Shown here in pieces: positions 1 through 9,143 of a stretch of DNA of 64,000 nt; position 1 is the first letter of the stretch; every line of letters begins with the position of its first letter. The DNA comes from Pseudoduganella ginsengisoli (GTDB taxonomy: Bacteria; Pseudomonadota; Gammaproteobacteria; Burkholderiales; Burkholderiaceae_D). The stretch is taken from contig NZ_WNLA01000007.1 in assembly GCF_009720865.1 (NCBI RefSeq), positions 124,001-188,000 of the forward strand. The letters run 5' to 3'. The notes beneath the pieces are model-generated. The model was not told the origin of the DNA. It saw only the letters and a program-made list of their open reading frames with translations, and did not search any database. Position numbers and translations under genes: made by a program.

Positions 1-210
1 GCAAAAGCGGAAGCCAAAGCTGACGTGAAAGCGCCGGTGAAGGCGGAAGTCAAGGAAGCTGCGAAGACGGAAGCAAAAAGCGAAGTGAAGGCCGACGCGA
101 AAACTGAAAAAACCGCGTCGCACACCAAACACAAAAAGCATCGCAAGGCAGCCAAGCCGGCTGAACAAGCGGCAGCGGCTCCGGCAGCACCAGCCGTAGC
201 TGCCAAGTAA
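1..210 (+). CDS. Lys/Ala/Glu-rich protein, 3' part only
   Basis: The open frame runs from the first base of the window to a TAA at 208-210, so the start lies outside. The 69 visible residues are almost only Lys, Ala, Glu, Val, Thr and Pro in short repeats of the type KAEVKA, ending in an Ala/Pro tail. The last 35 residues closely match the C-terminus of the next gene (shared TEKTASHTKHK), so the two are tandem paralogues. By analogy with that gene it is probably an exported low-complexity cationic protein. Function unknown. The GTG at 25 is an internal Val codon, not a likely start. Confidence 0.75.
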   Translation, partial: AKAEAKADVKAPVKAEVKEAAKTEAKSEVKADAKTEKTASHTKHKKHRKAAKPAEQAAAAPAAPAVAAK

Positions 211-260
211 TCCCGAAATACAGAATAAACCGTATATATCAAATTTAAAGGAAAACTATC

Positions 261-647
261 ATGACCAAGACTATCGCTACCCTGATCGCCGGCCTGTTTG
301 CTACCGCTGCTTTTGCTCAATCGCCTGCTCCTGCCGCCGCGCCGGCTGCAACGCCGGCCAAGACCGAAGCCAAAGCCGAAGTCAAAGCCCCTGTGAAAAC
401 TGAAGTTAAAGCGGAAGCCAAGGACACCAAGGTTGCCGCCAAGGCCGACACCAAGGAAGTGAAGAAGGAAGAAGCCGCGAAGACCGACGTCAAAGGCGAA
501 GTGAAGGCCGATGCGAAGACTGAAAAGACCGCTTCGCACACCAAGCACAAGGCCAAAGACCACGGCAAGAAAGAAGAATCCAAGCCAGCTGAAAAAGCTG
601 CGGCAGCACCAGCGGCAGCGCCTGCAGTTGCCGCCGCCACCAAGTAA
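261..647 (+). CDS. Exported Lys/Ala/Glu-rich low-complexity protein
   Basis: A 128-residue protein with a clear signal peptide (basic start, hydrophobic LIAGLFATAAFA, cleavage near residue 19-20). The mature part is an imperfect repeat of KAE/KAEVK/KTE units, then a His/Lys patch (HTKHKAKDHGKK) and an Ala/Pro tail. A Shine-Dalgarno AAGGAAA lies 8-12 bases before the ATG. The composition resembles histone H1-like or TolA-like linker sequence, but no enzyme domain is visible, so a periplasmic or envelope structural role is only a guess. It is a tandem duplicate of the gene cut by the window edge. Confidence 0.8.
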   Translation: MTKTIATLIAGLFATAAFAQSPAPAAAPAATPAKTEAKAEVKAPVKTEVKAEAKDTKVAAKADTKEVKKEEAAKTDVKGEVKADAKTEKTASHTKHKAKDHGKKEESKPAEKAAAAPAAAPAVAAATK

Positions 648-673
648 TCCCGCTTCAGGTAATACAATAGTAC

Positions 674-708
674 AACTCCCGCCACGTCCAACCTGGCGGG
701 AGTTTTTT
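674..708 (+). terminator. Rho-independent terminator
   Basis: Perfect 11-bp stem (AACTCCCGCCA at 674-684 and TGGCGGGAGTT at 694-704) with a 9-base loop, followed by a T run to 708. It ends the Lys/Ala-rich gene and abuts the 3' end of the convergent GFA gene. Confidence 0.9.
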
Positions 709-1084
709 ATTTCACGGGCAGCCAGGAAGGCTTGGTGTCCGTGTGCAGTTCCCGCTGCACGGTTCCCGTATAAGCGGGATCCAGCGTACCCAAGGTCACT
801 GCAATCCGGCCTTCCGCCTGCGTGCTGCGCCAGTACAAAGTGGAACCACAAACCTTGCAAAAGCCGCGCCGTCCGTGATCGGACGACGCATATTCCGTTA
901 CCAGGTCTTCGCCCCGCTCATACGCGAACGTGGCGCGCGCCACATTCGCATACGTTCCGGACGCCGCGCCATGCTGCTTCTGGCACATCGTGCAGTAACA
1001 GTGGCTGGTATGCTTCACAGGACCATCGGCCTTGTATGCCACGCCACCGCACAAACAGCTGCCACGCAATACGTCGTCGCCCAT
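707..1084 (-). CDS. GFA (glutathione-dependent formaldehyde-activating-like) family protein
   Basis: A 125-residue CENP-V/GFA fold protein. The zinc-binding cysteines of the family are visible: C10 and C12 in SCLCGG, C29/C31/C34 in HCYCTMC, and C76/C79 in FCKVCGS. Family members bind zinc. Despite the family name most have no proven formaldehyde activity, so the substrate is unknown. The start is supported by CAGGAGA five bases before ATG. It begins 13 bp after the TonB receptor stop on the same strand, so the two are probably co-transcribed. Confidence 0.85.
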   Translation of the reverse strand: MGDDVLRGSCLCGGVAYKADGPVKHTSHCYCTMCQKQHGAASGTYANVARATFAYERGEDLVTEYASSDHGRRGFCKVCGSTLYWRSTQAEGRIAVTLGTLDPAYTGTVQRELHTDTKPSWLPVK

Positions 1085-1097
1085 TGCAATCTCCTGA

Positions 1098-3425
1098 TCA
1101 GAATTTCGCTGCCACGCTCATGCCGATCGCGCGCGGCGTCACACGGTAACCCTGCACGATGGACGCCACCTGCGGATGCTGGATCACCGTATGGTTGTCA
1201 AACGCGTTCTTCACGTAGGCCGTGAACTTGTAGCGGTCAACGGACAGGCCCGCACTGAAATCAGCCGTGTGGTAGGCAGGGCGCTCGTAATCCGTGCTGG
1301 TGGTATTGAGCGAGCCTTTGGATGGGCCGACCCACTGCACGCCGCCCGCGACAAACGCGCTCTTGTCGCCAAACACGGCGAAGTTGTATTGCGCGCTGAC
1401 GGACGCGTTATATTTCGGCACGCCCTGTACCTGCGCACCGCGCACGGCTCCCAGCACGCCATTGTTGATGCCTTCGTCATTCGACAATTCCGCTTGCACA
1501 TAGCCGCCCGCCGCGCTCAACGTCAGGCCGGATACCGGCTTGGCCTTGATGTCGAATTCAAAGCCCTTGCTGACGGCATTGCCCGCGTTGGCGTTGTACG
1601 TGTACGTGCAGGTCGGCAGATATACGCCCTGCTGGATATTTTTCCACTTGATGTAGAACACGTCCGCATTGACGGACACGCGGTTGTTGAGGAAGCGCGA
1701 TTTGCTGCCCGCCTCATAGCTCCACAGGCTGTCCGATGCGTAGGTCGCCGGGCCTTGCGTCAGGCCGTTGGCCGCCAGGTCATCGCCGCACGTGGTAGGC
1801 GGCACGAAGACGTTGGAGCCGCCCAGGCGGAAGCCCTTAGCTGCCGTCGCATACACGGTGTGCTGCGGGCTGATGTCCCACGTCACCGCATACTTCGGCG
1901 TAAAGGCTTTCGACGACAGGCTGGTGCTGCTGTTGTTGCCCGCCCCCGCCAGATACAGGCCATTGCGCTGGTTCAGGATGGAATCGCCCTTCAGGTAGCG
2001 CGCGCCAATGGTCGCGTGCAGCGCCGGCGTGAAGTAGTAATTCGCTTCGCCGAAAATCGAACTTTGCTTTTCACGGTAGCGGAACACGCCCTGGAACGAG
2101 TTATCGCCCGGGAAGGAACCCGCGTTCCAGCCCGGCAGCAAGTCCGGATCCGGCGTCTTGTAGCCAAAGCTGGCAAACGTCGCGTTAACGCCGAAGATCG
2201 GGTCGTTTTCATCGATGCCTGTATGCTGGTTCGAGAAGTACATGCCACCCAGCCACGTCCACGGCGACACTTTTTCATCGTAAGGACGCGACGCCAGGCG
2301 GAATTCCTGCGCCACCTGGCGCACGCGGTTATTGATCAAGACTGCCGACGGCAAGCCTGCAATCGCATCGATCAATTCAGGCGGTGCATTGCCGCCGTCG
2401 TCGGTCGACGTCAGGAACGTGGACAGCGAATAACTGTTGTACGCGGAACCATTTTGCGTGCGGTCGAACTTGCGCTTGAAGTAGCTGGTGCTGGACACGA
2501 AATCAGCCCAGCCCAGATCCCAGTTCACGGCCAGGTTCGCCGTTTGCAGCACGTCCTTCGATGGCTCGCGCACCTGCTTTTTCGCCTGATAGGGCGGCAA
2601 TTCGAAATTGAACGCCGCAATATCCTTCGCATCCACTTTTTGGTAATAGAACGATGGCGTGACGGTCAACGTGCGCAGCGGCTTCCACTTCAGCGCCATG
2701 CGCAATTCCTGGTCATCGATCTTGTTGATGTCGTTCGCCAGCACCTTGCCCGCGCCATCGACCTGGTCGATAAAGCCGCCGGCGCGCTGCGTCTGCACGC
2801 CGATGCGCAGCGCCAGTTCATCATCGATCAGCGGGAAGTTCGCCACCGCATTGGCGGAATAGCTGGTGCTGCCGCCCTTCAGCGCGGAGACATCCGCATA
2901 GGTGGTGAATTCGCGCTCCTTCAAGTCCGGCTCATTCGGCACGAACTTGATGGTGCCGCCCATCGAGCTGGCGCCGTACAGCGTCGCCTGCGGGCCGCGC
3001 AGCACTTCGACCCGGTCGATGTCGAAGAATTTCGGTTCCACCGTCCCCATCGTGTACACATTGCCCACGGTGAGCGACACGTCGCCCAGGTAAATGCCGA
3101 CCGTGGCGGCGCCCGCGGCGGAACTGATGCCGCGCACTTCGATGTTCGACGTGCCGGGACCGGCCCCGCCATTGCCAGTGGCCGCCGTGAACGAAATATT
3201 CGGCACCACGCGCGTCAAATCCGTGAAGTCCGCCACGTGCTGCGACTGCAGCTGCGCACCGCTGACCGCCGAAATACTCATCGCCACTTTGTTCGGGTCT
3301 TCCTTGCGCTTTTGCGCCGTCACCGTGACGACTTCGATCTGGTCGGACTGCTGCTGCGCCCACGCGGCAGAGGGGAGAAAGGCAGCGGCAATGGAGTAAG
3401 CTAAGACGGTGCGGCGGATATGCAT
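1098..3425 (-). CDS. TonB-dependent outer-membrane receptor
   Basis: A 775-residue protein. The signal peptide ends near AWAQQ (residues 1-25). The TonB-box-like segment IEVVTVTAQKR follows, then a plug domain (about 45-160) containing VEVLRGPQATLYGASSMGG, and a 22-strand-type beta barrel to a C-terminal Phe, the outer-membrane assembly signal. The family imports siderophores, haem, vitamins or sugars using TonB energy. The sequence alone does not show the ligand, and no iron-box could be assigned. It is divergent from the amine-catabolism unit and is followed by the GFA gene. Confidence 0.93.
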   Translation of the reverse strand: MHIRRTVLAYSIAAAFLPSAAWAQQQSDQIEVVTVTAQKRKEDPNKVAMSISAVSGAQLQSQHVADFTDLTRVVPNISFTAATGNGGAGPGTSNIEVRGISSAAGAATVGIYLGDVSLTVGNVYTMGTVEPKFFDIDRVEVLRGPQATLYGASSMGGTIKFVPNEPDLKEREFTTYADVSALKGGSTSYSANAVANFPLIDDELALRIGVQTQRAGGFIDQVDGAGKVLANDINKIDDQELRMALKWKPLRTLTVTPSFYYQKVDAKDIAAFNFELPPYQAKKQVREPSKDVLQTANLAVNWDLGWADFVSSTSYFKRKFDRTQNGSAYNSYSLSTFLTSTDDGGNAPPELIDAIAGLPSAVLINNRVRQVAQEFRLASRPYDEKVSPWTWLGGMYFSNQHTGIDENDPIFGVNATFASFGYKTPDPDLLPGWNAGSFPGDNSFQGVFRYREKQSSIFGEANYYFTPALHATIGARYLKGDSILNQRNGLYLAGAGNNSSTSLSSKAFTPKYAVTWDISPQHTVYATAAKGFRLGGSNVFVPPTTCGDDLAANGLTQGPATYASDSLWSYEAGSKSRFLNNRVSVNADVFYIKWKNIQQGVYLPTCTYTYNANAGNAVSKGFEFDIKAKPVSGLTLSAAGGYVQAELSNDEGINNGVLGAVRGAQVQGVPKYNASVSAQYNFAVFGDKSAFVAGGVQWVGPSKGSLNTTSTDYERPAYHTADFSAGLSVDRYKFTAYVKNAFDNHTVIQHPQVASIVQGYRVTPRAIGMSVAAKF

Positions 3426-3538
3426 GGGAGCTCTTTCCTTGATCTAAGTTATAACTTTGTATTTTAACAATCCCATATTGTAACCACGTCCGTTACCCCG
3501 GTTGCCATCAAAGTAAAGATAGATATGTCGTGATTTTT

Positions 3539-3550
3539 CATATGCATATG
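3539..3550. promoter_or_regulatory. Palindrome in the divergent promoter region
   Basis: The intergenic space 3426-3598 separates the TonB receptor from the FAD oxidoreductase. It carries the perfect 12-base palindrome CATATGCATATG about 50 bp before the oxidoreductase start. This is a plausible regulator site for one or both promoters, but no cognate protein can be named. Confidence 0.35.
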
Positions 3551-3598
3551 CGGCGATAGACTACTTCACATCAATAAGCTAAAAAGCAGGAGATGGAG

Positions 3599-4990
3599 AT
3601 GAAGGGCGCTATCGAAAAGTGTTTCAAGGACGTCAAGCTGTTCCCTTATTGGCTGGACAACCCGCTGGCGCCGCAAGTCGAACGTGAACTGATCGGCCAG
3701 ACCACGGCCGACCTGGTGATTGTCGGCGGCGGCTTTACGGGCCTGTGGGCTGCCGTGCAAGCCAAGGAATTGATGCCGCACCTGGACGTGGTGGTGATCG
3801 AAGCCGGCAAAGTCGCCTATGGCGCATCCGGCCGCGCGGGCGGCATCATTTCCACTTCCGTCATGCACGGCCTGCCGAACGCCACCCGCGTTTTCCCTAA
3901 AGACCTCGACATCCTCGAACAATTCGGCCACGACAACCTGGATGGCTTCAAGGCCACCGTGGCGCGCTATGGCATCGACGCCGACCTGGAATGGAATGGC
4001 GAAATGACGGTGGCCGTCGACGACGCCCACCTGGAACACCTGGAACAGGATTTCATGCTGCACAAACAGCATGGCCACAACGTCGTGCTGCTGAACCGTG
4101 AAGAAGCGCAGGCGCAGCTTGGCTCGCCGCTGTATGCAGGCGCCATGTGGTCGCGCGACCGCAGCGGCATCGTCCACCCGGCCAAGATGGCGTGGGGCTT
4201 GAAAGCCGCTGCGCTGAAACTGGGCGTACGTTTGTATGAAATGTCGCCGCTGACGAAATTCGAAGATTGCGGCGCCACCATGCTGGTGCATACGCAGGCC
4301 GGCCGCATCCGCACGCCGCGCGTACTGCTGGGCACCGGCACGGCGCACGTCGGCATCAAGGATATCGGCCGCCGCGTCATGCAAGTGCGCGACCACGTGC
4401 TGGCCACCCAGCCTTTGAGCAAGGAACAGCTGGACCGCATTGGCTGGAAAAACCGCCAGGGCGTGTATGACACGCGCACGCAATTGAATTACTACCGCCT
4501 GACGAAAGATAACCGCATCATCTTCGGCGGCCTGGTGAGCTACCACTTCAACGGCAACAACAACCCTGCGCAAGACCGCGAAGAATCCACATATCACCCG
4601 CTGGGCAAAGTGTTTTATCAAACCTTCCCGCAACTGCATGACGTGCACTTCTCGCACGCGTGGGGCGGCCCGATCGACTATTGCTCGCGTGGCGCCGTCT
4701 TCGCGCGCCGCTACTTCAACGAGAAAGTCGTGTACGTGGCCGGCTATACAGGCTTTGGCGTGGCAGGCAGCCGCTTCGGCGCGCTGATGGGATTAAACAT
4801 CCTGTTCGACCGCAAAACGCCTGAGCGCTCGCTGGATATTTCCACGCAGGGCCCGTCGTGGATCCCCCCGGAACCATTCCGCTGGGCTGGCGCCAAGATC
4901 ACCTTCCACGCCTTTGATGGCGCCGATTCCGAAGGCGGATGGAAGCGCATGTGGATCAACGGTATCAAGAAGCTCGGCTTCCCCATGTAA
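3599..4990 (+). CDS. FAD-dependent oxidoreductase of the DAO / gamma-glutamylputrescine oxidase (PuuB) type
   Basis: About 463 residues. A dinucleotide-binding motif IVGGGFTGLWAA sits near residue 45 and a typical DAO-family ASGRAGG segment near 80. The C-terminal FAD region has YVAGYTGFGVAGSRFG. PuuB-like enzymes oxidise an amine or N-substituted amine to an aldehyde, releasing ammonia and hydrogen peroxide. The ATG at 3599 is preferred over the in-frame ATG at 3593 because AGGAG (3588-3592) touches 3593 but lies six bases before 3599. It is the first gene of the polyamine/guanidino unit. No PuuA ligase gene is nearby, so the substrate may not be a glutamylated amine. Confidence 0.85.
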   Translation: MKGAIEKCFKDVKLFPYWLDNPLAPQVERELIGQTTADLVIVGGGFTGLWAAVQAKELMPHLDVVVIEAGKVAYGASGRAGGIISTSVMHGLPNATRVFPKDLDILEQFGHDNLDGFKATVARYGIDADLEWNGEMTVAVDDAHLEHLEQDFMLHKQHGHNVVLLNREEAQAQLGSPLYAGAMWSRDRSGIVHPAKMAWGLKAAALKLGVRLYEMSPLTKFEDCGATMLVHTQAGRIRTPRVLLGTGTAHVGIKDIGRRVMQVRDHVLATQPLSKEQLDRIGWKNRQGVYDTRTQLNYYRLTKDNRIIFGGLVSYHFNGNNNPAQDREESTYHPLGKVFYQTFPQLHDVHFSHAWGGPIDYCSRGAVFARRYFNEKVVYVAGYTGFGVAGSRFGALMGLNILFDRKTPERSLDISTQGPSWIPPEPFRWAGAKITFHAFDGADSEGGWKRMWINGIKKLGFPM

Positions 4991-5089
4991 TTCCCGGCCG
5001 GCCCGGACTCCTCTTACTGCACATTTTTCTCTGCTGGCTGTGGCGCGACCACGGCCCGGCGGGACCGTTATCGAAAGGATTTGTTCAAC

Positions 5090-6046
5090 ATGCAAGCGCA
5101 AACCTCCCTGAACCAGCCTTTGGGCGGCAATGAGATGCCGCGCAGTGGCGGCATCGCGACCATGATGCGCCTGCCGCACGCGCCAACCGCCGAGGGTCTT
5201 GATGCCTGCTTCGTCGGCATCCCGTTTGACCTCGGCACCTCGAACCGCACGGGCGCCCGTTTCGGCCCGCGCCACGTGCGCTCCGAATCCGTGCTGCTGC
5301 GCCCTTACAACATGGCCACCCGCGCCGCGCCATTCGATTCGCTGCAAGTGGCGGACATTGGCGACGTCGCCATCAATTCCTACAACCTGCACGACTCGAT
5401 CCGCCGCATCGAGGAAGCGTATGACGGCATCCTGGCCCACGGCTGCATTCCGATTTCGCTGGGCGGCGACCATACGGTGACCTTGCCGATCCTGCGCGCC
5501 ATCGCGAAAAAGCACGGTCCTGTGGCGCTGGTGCACGTCGATGCGCACGCCGACGTCAACGACACCATGTTCGGCGAAAAAATCGCGCACGGCACGCCAT
5601 TCCGCCGCGCTGTCGAAGAAGGTTTGCTGCAAACGGAATACGTGACGCAAATCGGCTTGCGCGGCACCGGCTATGAAGCGGAAGACTTTGACTGGTGCCG
5701 CAAACAGGGTTTCCGCGTGGTCCAGGTGGAAGAGTGCTGGAACAAATCCCTCGCTCCGCTGATCAGGGAAATCGCGCAGCGCATCGGCGACCGGCCCGTG
5801 TACCTGAGCTTTGACGTCGACGGCATCGATCCTGCCTTTGCACCGGGCACCGGTACGCCGGAAGTGGGCGGCCTGACTGTCGCCCAGGGCCTGGAAATCA
5901 TCCGCGGCATGCGCGGCCTGAATATCGTCGGCGCCGACGTGGTGGAAGTGGCGCCGGCATACGACAACGCGGGCCTGACGTCGCTGCTGGCCGCCAACCT
6001 GGCGTTCGAAGCGCTGTGCGTACTGCCTGGCGTCGCCTACCGCTGA
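5090..6046 (+). CDS. Agmatinase / guanidinobutyrase family ureohydrolase
   Basis: A 318-residue arginase-superfamily enzyme. The binuclear manganese ligands are in GGDHT, DAHADV and SFDVDGIDPAFAPGTGTPE, all intact. It hydrolyses a guanidino group to urea plus an amine: agmatine to putrescine, or 4-guanidinobutyrate to GABA. The start is ATG at 5090 with GAAAGGA 10 bases upstream; the upstream in-frame TTG at 5081 has no such support. It sits between an amine oxidase and an aldehyde dehydrogenase, which makes guanidinobutyrase as likely as agmatinase. Confidence 0.9.
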   Translation: MQAQTSLNQPLGGNEMPRSGGIATMMRLPHAPTAEGLDACFVGIPFDLGTSNRTGARFGPRHVRSESVLLRPYNMATRAAPFDSLQVADIGDVAINSYNLHDSIRRIEEAYDGILAHGCIPISLGGDHTVTLPILRAIAKKHGPVALVHVDAHADVNDTMFGEKIAHGTPFRRAVEEGLLQTEYVTQIGLRGTGYEAEDFDWCRKQGFRVVQVEECWNKSLAPLIREIAQRIGDRPVYLSFDVDGIDPAFAPGTGTPEVGGLTVAQGLEIIRGMRGLNIVGADVVEVAPAYDNAGLTSLLAANLAFEALCVLPGVAYR

Positions 6047-6063
6047 TCCTTCGGAGACTCCCC

Positions 6064-7569
6064 ATGAATACCCGCGACACCCAATGCCAATTCACCGTGG
6101 CCCCCACCGAACTGGCTTCCGCGCTGGCGCAAGGCGCCGCGCTGTCCCTGCCTGGCGCGCTGATTAACGGCAAATGTGAAAACGGCGGCGGCGGCCAGCA
6201 TTTCGTGCTCGATCCGGTCACCGGATCCGCCATCGGCGAATTCCATGCCGCCACGGCTGTGCAAGTGGAAAAAGCCGCGAAAGCCGCCGCCCGCGCACTG
6301 CCATCGTGGAAGGCCAAAAACCGCCTGGAACGCGCCCGCGTTTTGCGCGCCATTGCGGACCGCATCGAACAGGCGCACGACGAACTGGCCGCGCTGCAGC
6401 GCCACAACAATGGCAAGCCTGCCGGCGAAGCGGAAGTCGACGTGCTGGATGTCATCAACACGTTCCGCTACTACGGCGACGTGTGCGCCAATATGAAAAA
6501 CCTGCAGGTGGAAGACCTGGACCTCGGTGTGGCCAGCTATTGCGCGCAAATGCACTATGAAGCGTGCGGCTCGGTGGCGCTGATCGTGCCATGGAACTTC
6601 CCGATGGTGACGACCGCATGGAAAGTCGCGGCAGCGCTGGCGGCCGGCTGCACCATTGTGCTGAAGCCGTCGGAATTGACGCCGGTTGCCGAACTGGCGC
6701 TGGCCAATTTGATCCATGAAGCGGGCTTGCCGCCAGGTGTGTTGAACCTCGTATTCGGCAGCGCCGACACGGGCCGCGCACTGGTGTCGCATCCCGGCAT
6801 GGCAAAAGTATCGTTCACGGGCAGCACGGAAACCGGCGTGGCCGTCATGCGTGAATGCGCGCAGCGCATGGCCCGCGTCAGCCTGGAACTGGGCGGCAAA
6901 TCCGCGCTGATCGTGTGCGCCGACGCCAACCTGAACCTTGCCGTCGAACTGGCCGTCAGCGGCGCCTTTTGCAACGCCGGCCAAATGTGTTCCGCCACGT
7001 CGCGTATCCTCGTGCAGGACAGCGTCTACGATGAATTCACTTCGCGCCTGAAGGCGGCAGTGGAAGCGCTGAAAGTGGGCGGCCCGGACGCGAATATGGG
7101 GCCCGTCATCAGCGCCCGCCAGCTGGAAAAAATCCTGGGCTACGTGGCGCGCGCCCACGCCGACAACATTCCCGTGCTGGCCAAAGGCCATTTGCCGGAA
7201 GACACGCCCCCCGGCTTCTTTATCGCGCCGCGCGTGTATGCCGATGTGCCGCATGACCACCCGTTATGGACAGAAGAAATCTTCGGTCCGGTGGCGTGCG
7301 TGCGCCGCTTCAGCACCTACCAGCAAGCCGTGCAAATCGCCAACGACAGCCAGTTCGGCCTCGTCGCCACCGTGGTAACGGAAAACAGCGAAGCGGCAAA
7401 AACCATGTCGGACGGCTTGCAGGCTGGCCTGGTGTGGATCAATGCGCCGCAAATGATTTTCCCCGGCACGTCCTGGGGCGGCTTCAAACGCAGCGGCATC
7501 GGCCGCGAACTGGGTGTGGCAGGGATGCGCGCCTACCAGGAAATGAAACAGGTTTTGCGTACTGCCTGA
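6064..7569 (+). CDS. NAD(P)-dependent aldehyde dehydrogenase (PuuC / betaine-aldehyde type)
   Basis: A 501-residue class-I aldehyde dehydrogenase. It has the cofactor loop VPWNFPM, FTGSTETG, the general-base region LELGGKS, catalytic Cys in FCNAGQMCSATSR, and EEIFGPV. It should oxidise an omega-amino or guanidino aldehyde made by the upstream FAD oxidase to the acid. The start at 6064 follows GGAGA by five bases and lies 17 bp after the ureohydrolase stop, so the genes are co-transcribed. Close relatives include gamma-aminobutyraldehyde and betaine aldehyde dehydrogenases; the substrate is inferred from context. Confidence 0.9.
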   Translation: MNTRDTQCQFTVAPTELASALAQGAALSLPGALINGKCENGGGGQHFVLDPVTGSAIGEFHAATAVQVEKAAKAAARALPSWKAKNRLERARVLRAIADRIEQAHDELAALQRHNNGKPAGEAEVDVLDVINTFRYYGDVCANMKNLQVEDLDLGVASYCAQMHYEACGSVALIVPWNFPMVTTAWKVAAALAAGCTIVLKPSELTPVAELALANLIHEAGLPPGVLNLVFGSADTGRALVSHPGMAKVSFTGSTETGVAVMRECAQRMARVSLELGGKSALIVCADANLNLAVELAVSGAFCNAGQMCSATSRILVQDSVYDEFTSRLKAAVEALKVGGPDANMGPVISARQLEKILGYVARAHADNIPVLAKGHLPEDTPPGFFIAPRVYADVPHDHPLWTEEIFGPVACVRRFSTYQQAVQIANDSQFGLVATVVTENSEAAKTMSDGLQAGLVWINAPQMIFPGTSWGGFKRSGIGRELGVAGMRAYQEMKQVLRTA

Positions 7570-7614
7570 AATTTAACCAACAAACGAATACGCACCATCA
7601 CCAAGGAGATATAG

Positions 7615-7953
7615 ATGACCAAGACCGTAGCAGATATCGTGGCCCTGAATGCGGGCATCGCCAGCTTCCAGAAACTGGACTATGGCATGGATGAAGGCGA
7701 CTGGCGCGCCGCCGAAGGCGTGAATAAAGGTTATGCCGTCGGCCTGTGGGAAGGAAAACAGGGCGAAGTGGAATTCCCTGCCATGCCATACGACGAAGCG
7801 TGCTGGATCACCGAGGGCCGCGTGGCCCTGATCGACAGCGCAGGCGGCCGCCGCGAATTCGCGGCCGGCCAGGGCTACGTATTGCCGAAAGGCTTTGCCG
7901 GCCGCTGGATCACGATGGAAGACGCCAAGAAATTCTACGTCGTACTCGAATAA
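7615..7953 (+). CDS. Small cupin-domain protein
   Basis: A 112-residue single-domain cupin (DUF861/EutQ-like). The beta-barrel core shows YDEACWITEGRVALIDSAGG and the glycine-rich turn EFAAGQGYVLPKGFAGRW. Small cupins of this kind often accompany amine and amino-acid catabolic genes; their biochemical role is not established. A strong AAGGAGA precedes the ATG by seven bases. It lies 45 bp after the aldehyde dehydrogenase and before the transporter genes, inside the same unit. Confidence 0.82.
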   Translation: MTKTVADIVALNAGIASFQKLDYGMDEGDWRAAEGVNKGYAVGLWEGKQGEVEFPAMPYDEACWITEGRVALIDSAGGRREFAAGQGYVLPKGFAGRWITMEDAKKFYVVLE

Positions 7954-7960
7954 GGCCCGC

Positions 7961-7992
7961 CGGGTGGATGGCGTACCGGCGCGACCCACCCG
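7961..7992 (+). promoter_or_regulatory. Intercistronic hairpin upstream of the binding-protein gene
   Basis: CGGGTGG at 7961-7967 pairs with CCACCCG at 7986-7992. No T run follows, so it is not an ordinary terminator. It lies between the cupin stop and the binding-protein start. Such hairpins commonly stabilise or attenuate transcripts around binding-protein genes. Confidence 0.5.
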
Positions 7993-8036
7993 ACGCTGTG
8001 CTGAAGTTTTCGCATTCAACAACTGGGAGAGTTGAA

Positions 8037-9134
8037 ATGAAATCGATCAAACATGTAGTGACCGCCGCCATGCTGGCAGCTTGCGCAACCGTATCGGCTC
8101 AGGAAGAAAAAGTCCTGAATATCTATAACTGGTCCGAATACATCGCGCCGGAGACCGTCGCCAATTTTGAAAAAGAGACGGGCATCAAAGTCCGCTACGA
8201 CATTTACGACACCAACGAAATCCTGCATGCGAAGCTGGTTGGGGGAAAAACCGGCTACGACATCGTGGTGCCATCGTCGATCTGGGCCAAGATGCAGATT
8301 GAAGCGGGCCTGATGCAAAAGCTGGACAAGAACCAGCTGCCCAACCTGCACAACCTTGACCCGGTGGTGCAGGAACAGATTGCCAAGGTCGATCCGGGCA
8401 ATGCCCACCTGGTGAACTGGCTGTGGGGTTATACGACGATCGGCATCAACGTGGACAAGGTCAAGGCCGCGCTGGGCAATACACCGATGCCGGCCAATGC
8501 GTGGGACTTGATCTTCAAGCCCGAATACGCGTCCAAACTCAAATCCTGCGGCGTGTCGCTGCTCGATGCCGCCTCTGAAGTCTTCCCGTCCGCCCTGCAC
8601 GCCATGGGCAAAAACCCCTACAGCAAGAACACCGCCGATTACCAGGAAGCCTTCAAGGTCCTGCAGCAAGTGCGTCCCTATGTCACGCTGTTCTCCACCA
8701 CCGGCTACATCAATGACATGGCGAACGGCTCCATCTGCGTGGCGCTGGGCTGGTCCGGCGACTTCAACTCGGCACGCCAGCGCGCCATCGACAACAAGAC
8801 GGGCCAGAAAATCGAAACGCTGATTCCTGCCAACGGCGGCTTGCTGTCGTTCGAATCGATGGCCATTCCCGCCGATGCGCCGCACCCCAAAAATGCGCAC
8901 CTGTGGATCAATTACATCTTGCGCCCGGAAGTGCATGCATCCATCACCAACAAGGTGTTGTACGCCAACGCCAACAAGGAATCGCTGAAGTTCGTCAAAC
9001 CCGCCGTGGCGCAAAACAAGGCCGTATTCCTGCAGCCTGACGACATGAAAAAGATGGTGGTGCCCGACAGCGTCGGCACCGACATCCGCCGCACGATGAC
9101 GCGCCTGTACACGAAGTTCAAAACCGGAGTCTGA
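8037..9134 (+). CDS. potF: Polyamine ABC transporter, periplasmic binding protein (PotF type)
   Basis: A 365-residue extracellular solute-binding protein. The signal peptide ends near VSAQEE (about residue 21). The mature protein starts with the family hallmark LNIYNWSEYIAPETV, followed by GYDIVVPSS. PotF/SpuD proteins bind putrescine, spermidine or related cations in the periplasm for an ABC importer. The start ATG at 8037 follows GGGAGAG; the frame is open further upstream but that part overlaps the cupin gene. The ligand (putrescine, agmatine, guanidinobutyrate) cannot be read from sequence alone. Confidence 0.92.
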   Translation: MKSIKHVVTAAMLAACATVSAQEEKVLNIYNWSEYIAPETVANFEKETGIKVRYDIYDTNEILHAKLVGGKTGYDIVVPSSIWAKMQIEAGLMQKLDKNQLPNLHNLDPVVQEQIAKVDPGNAHLVNWLWGYTTIGINVDKVKAALGNTPMPANAWDLIFKPEYASKLKSCGVSLLDAASEVFPSALHAMGKNPYSKNTADYQEAFKVLQQVRPYVTLFSTTGYINDMANGSICVALGWSGDFNSARQRAIDNKTGQKIETLIPANGGLLSFESMAIPADAPHPKNAHLWINYILRPEVHASITNKVLYANANKESLKFVKPAVAQNKAVFLQPDDMKKMVVPDSVGTDIRRTMTRLYTKFKTGV

Positions 9135-9143
9135 CCTTCCCCC

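Noticed and set aside
1176..3404. 742-codon plus-strand frame opposite the TonB receptor
   Set aside because: It is antisense to a gene with full family motifs; its translation is Arg/Ala/His-rich low-complexity, typical of the reverse frame of GC-rich coding DNA, with no ribosome-binding site.
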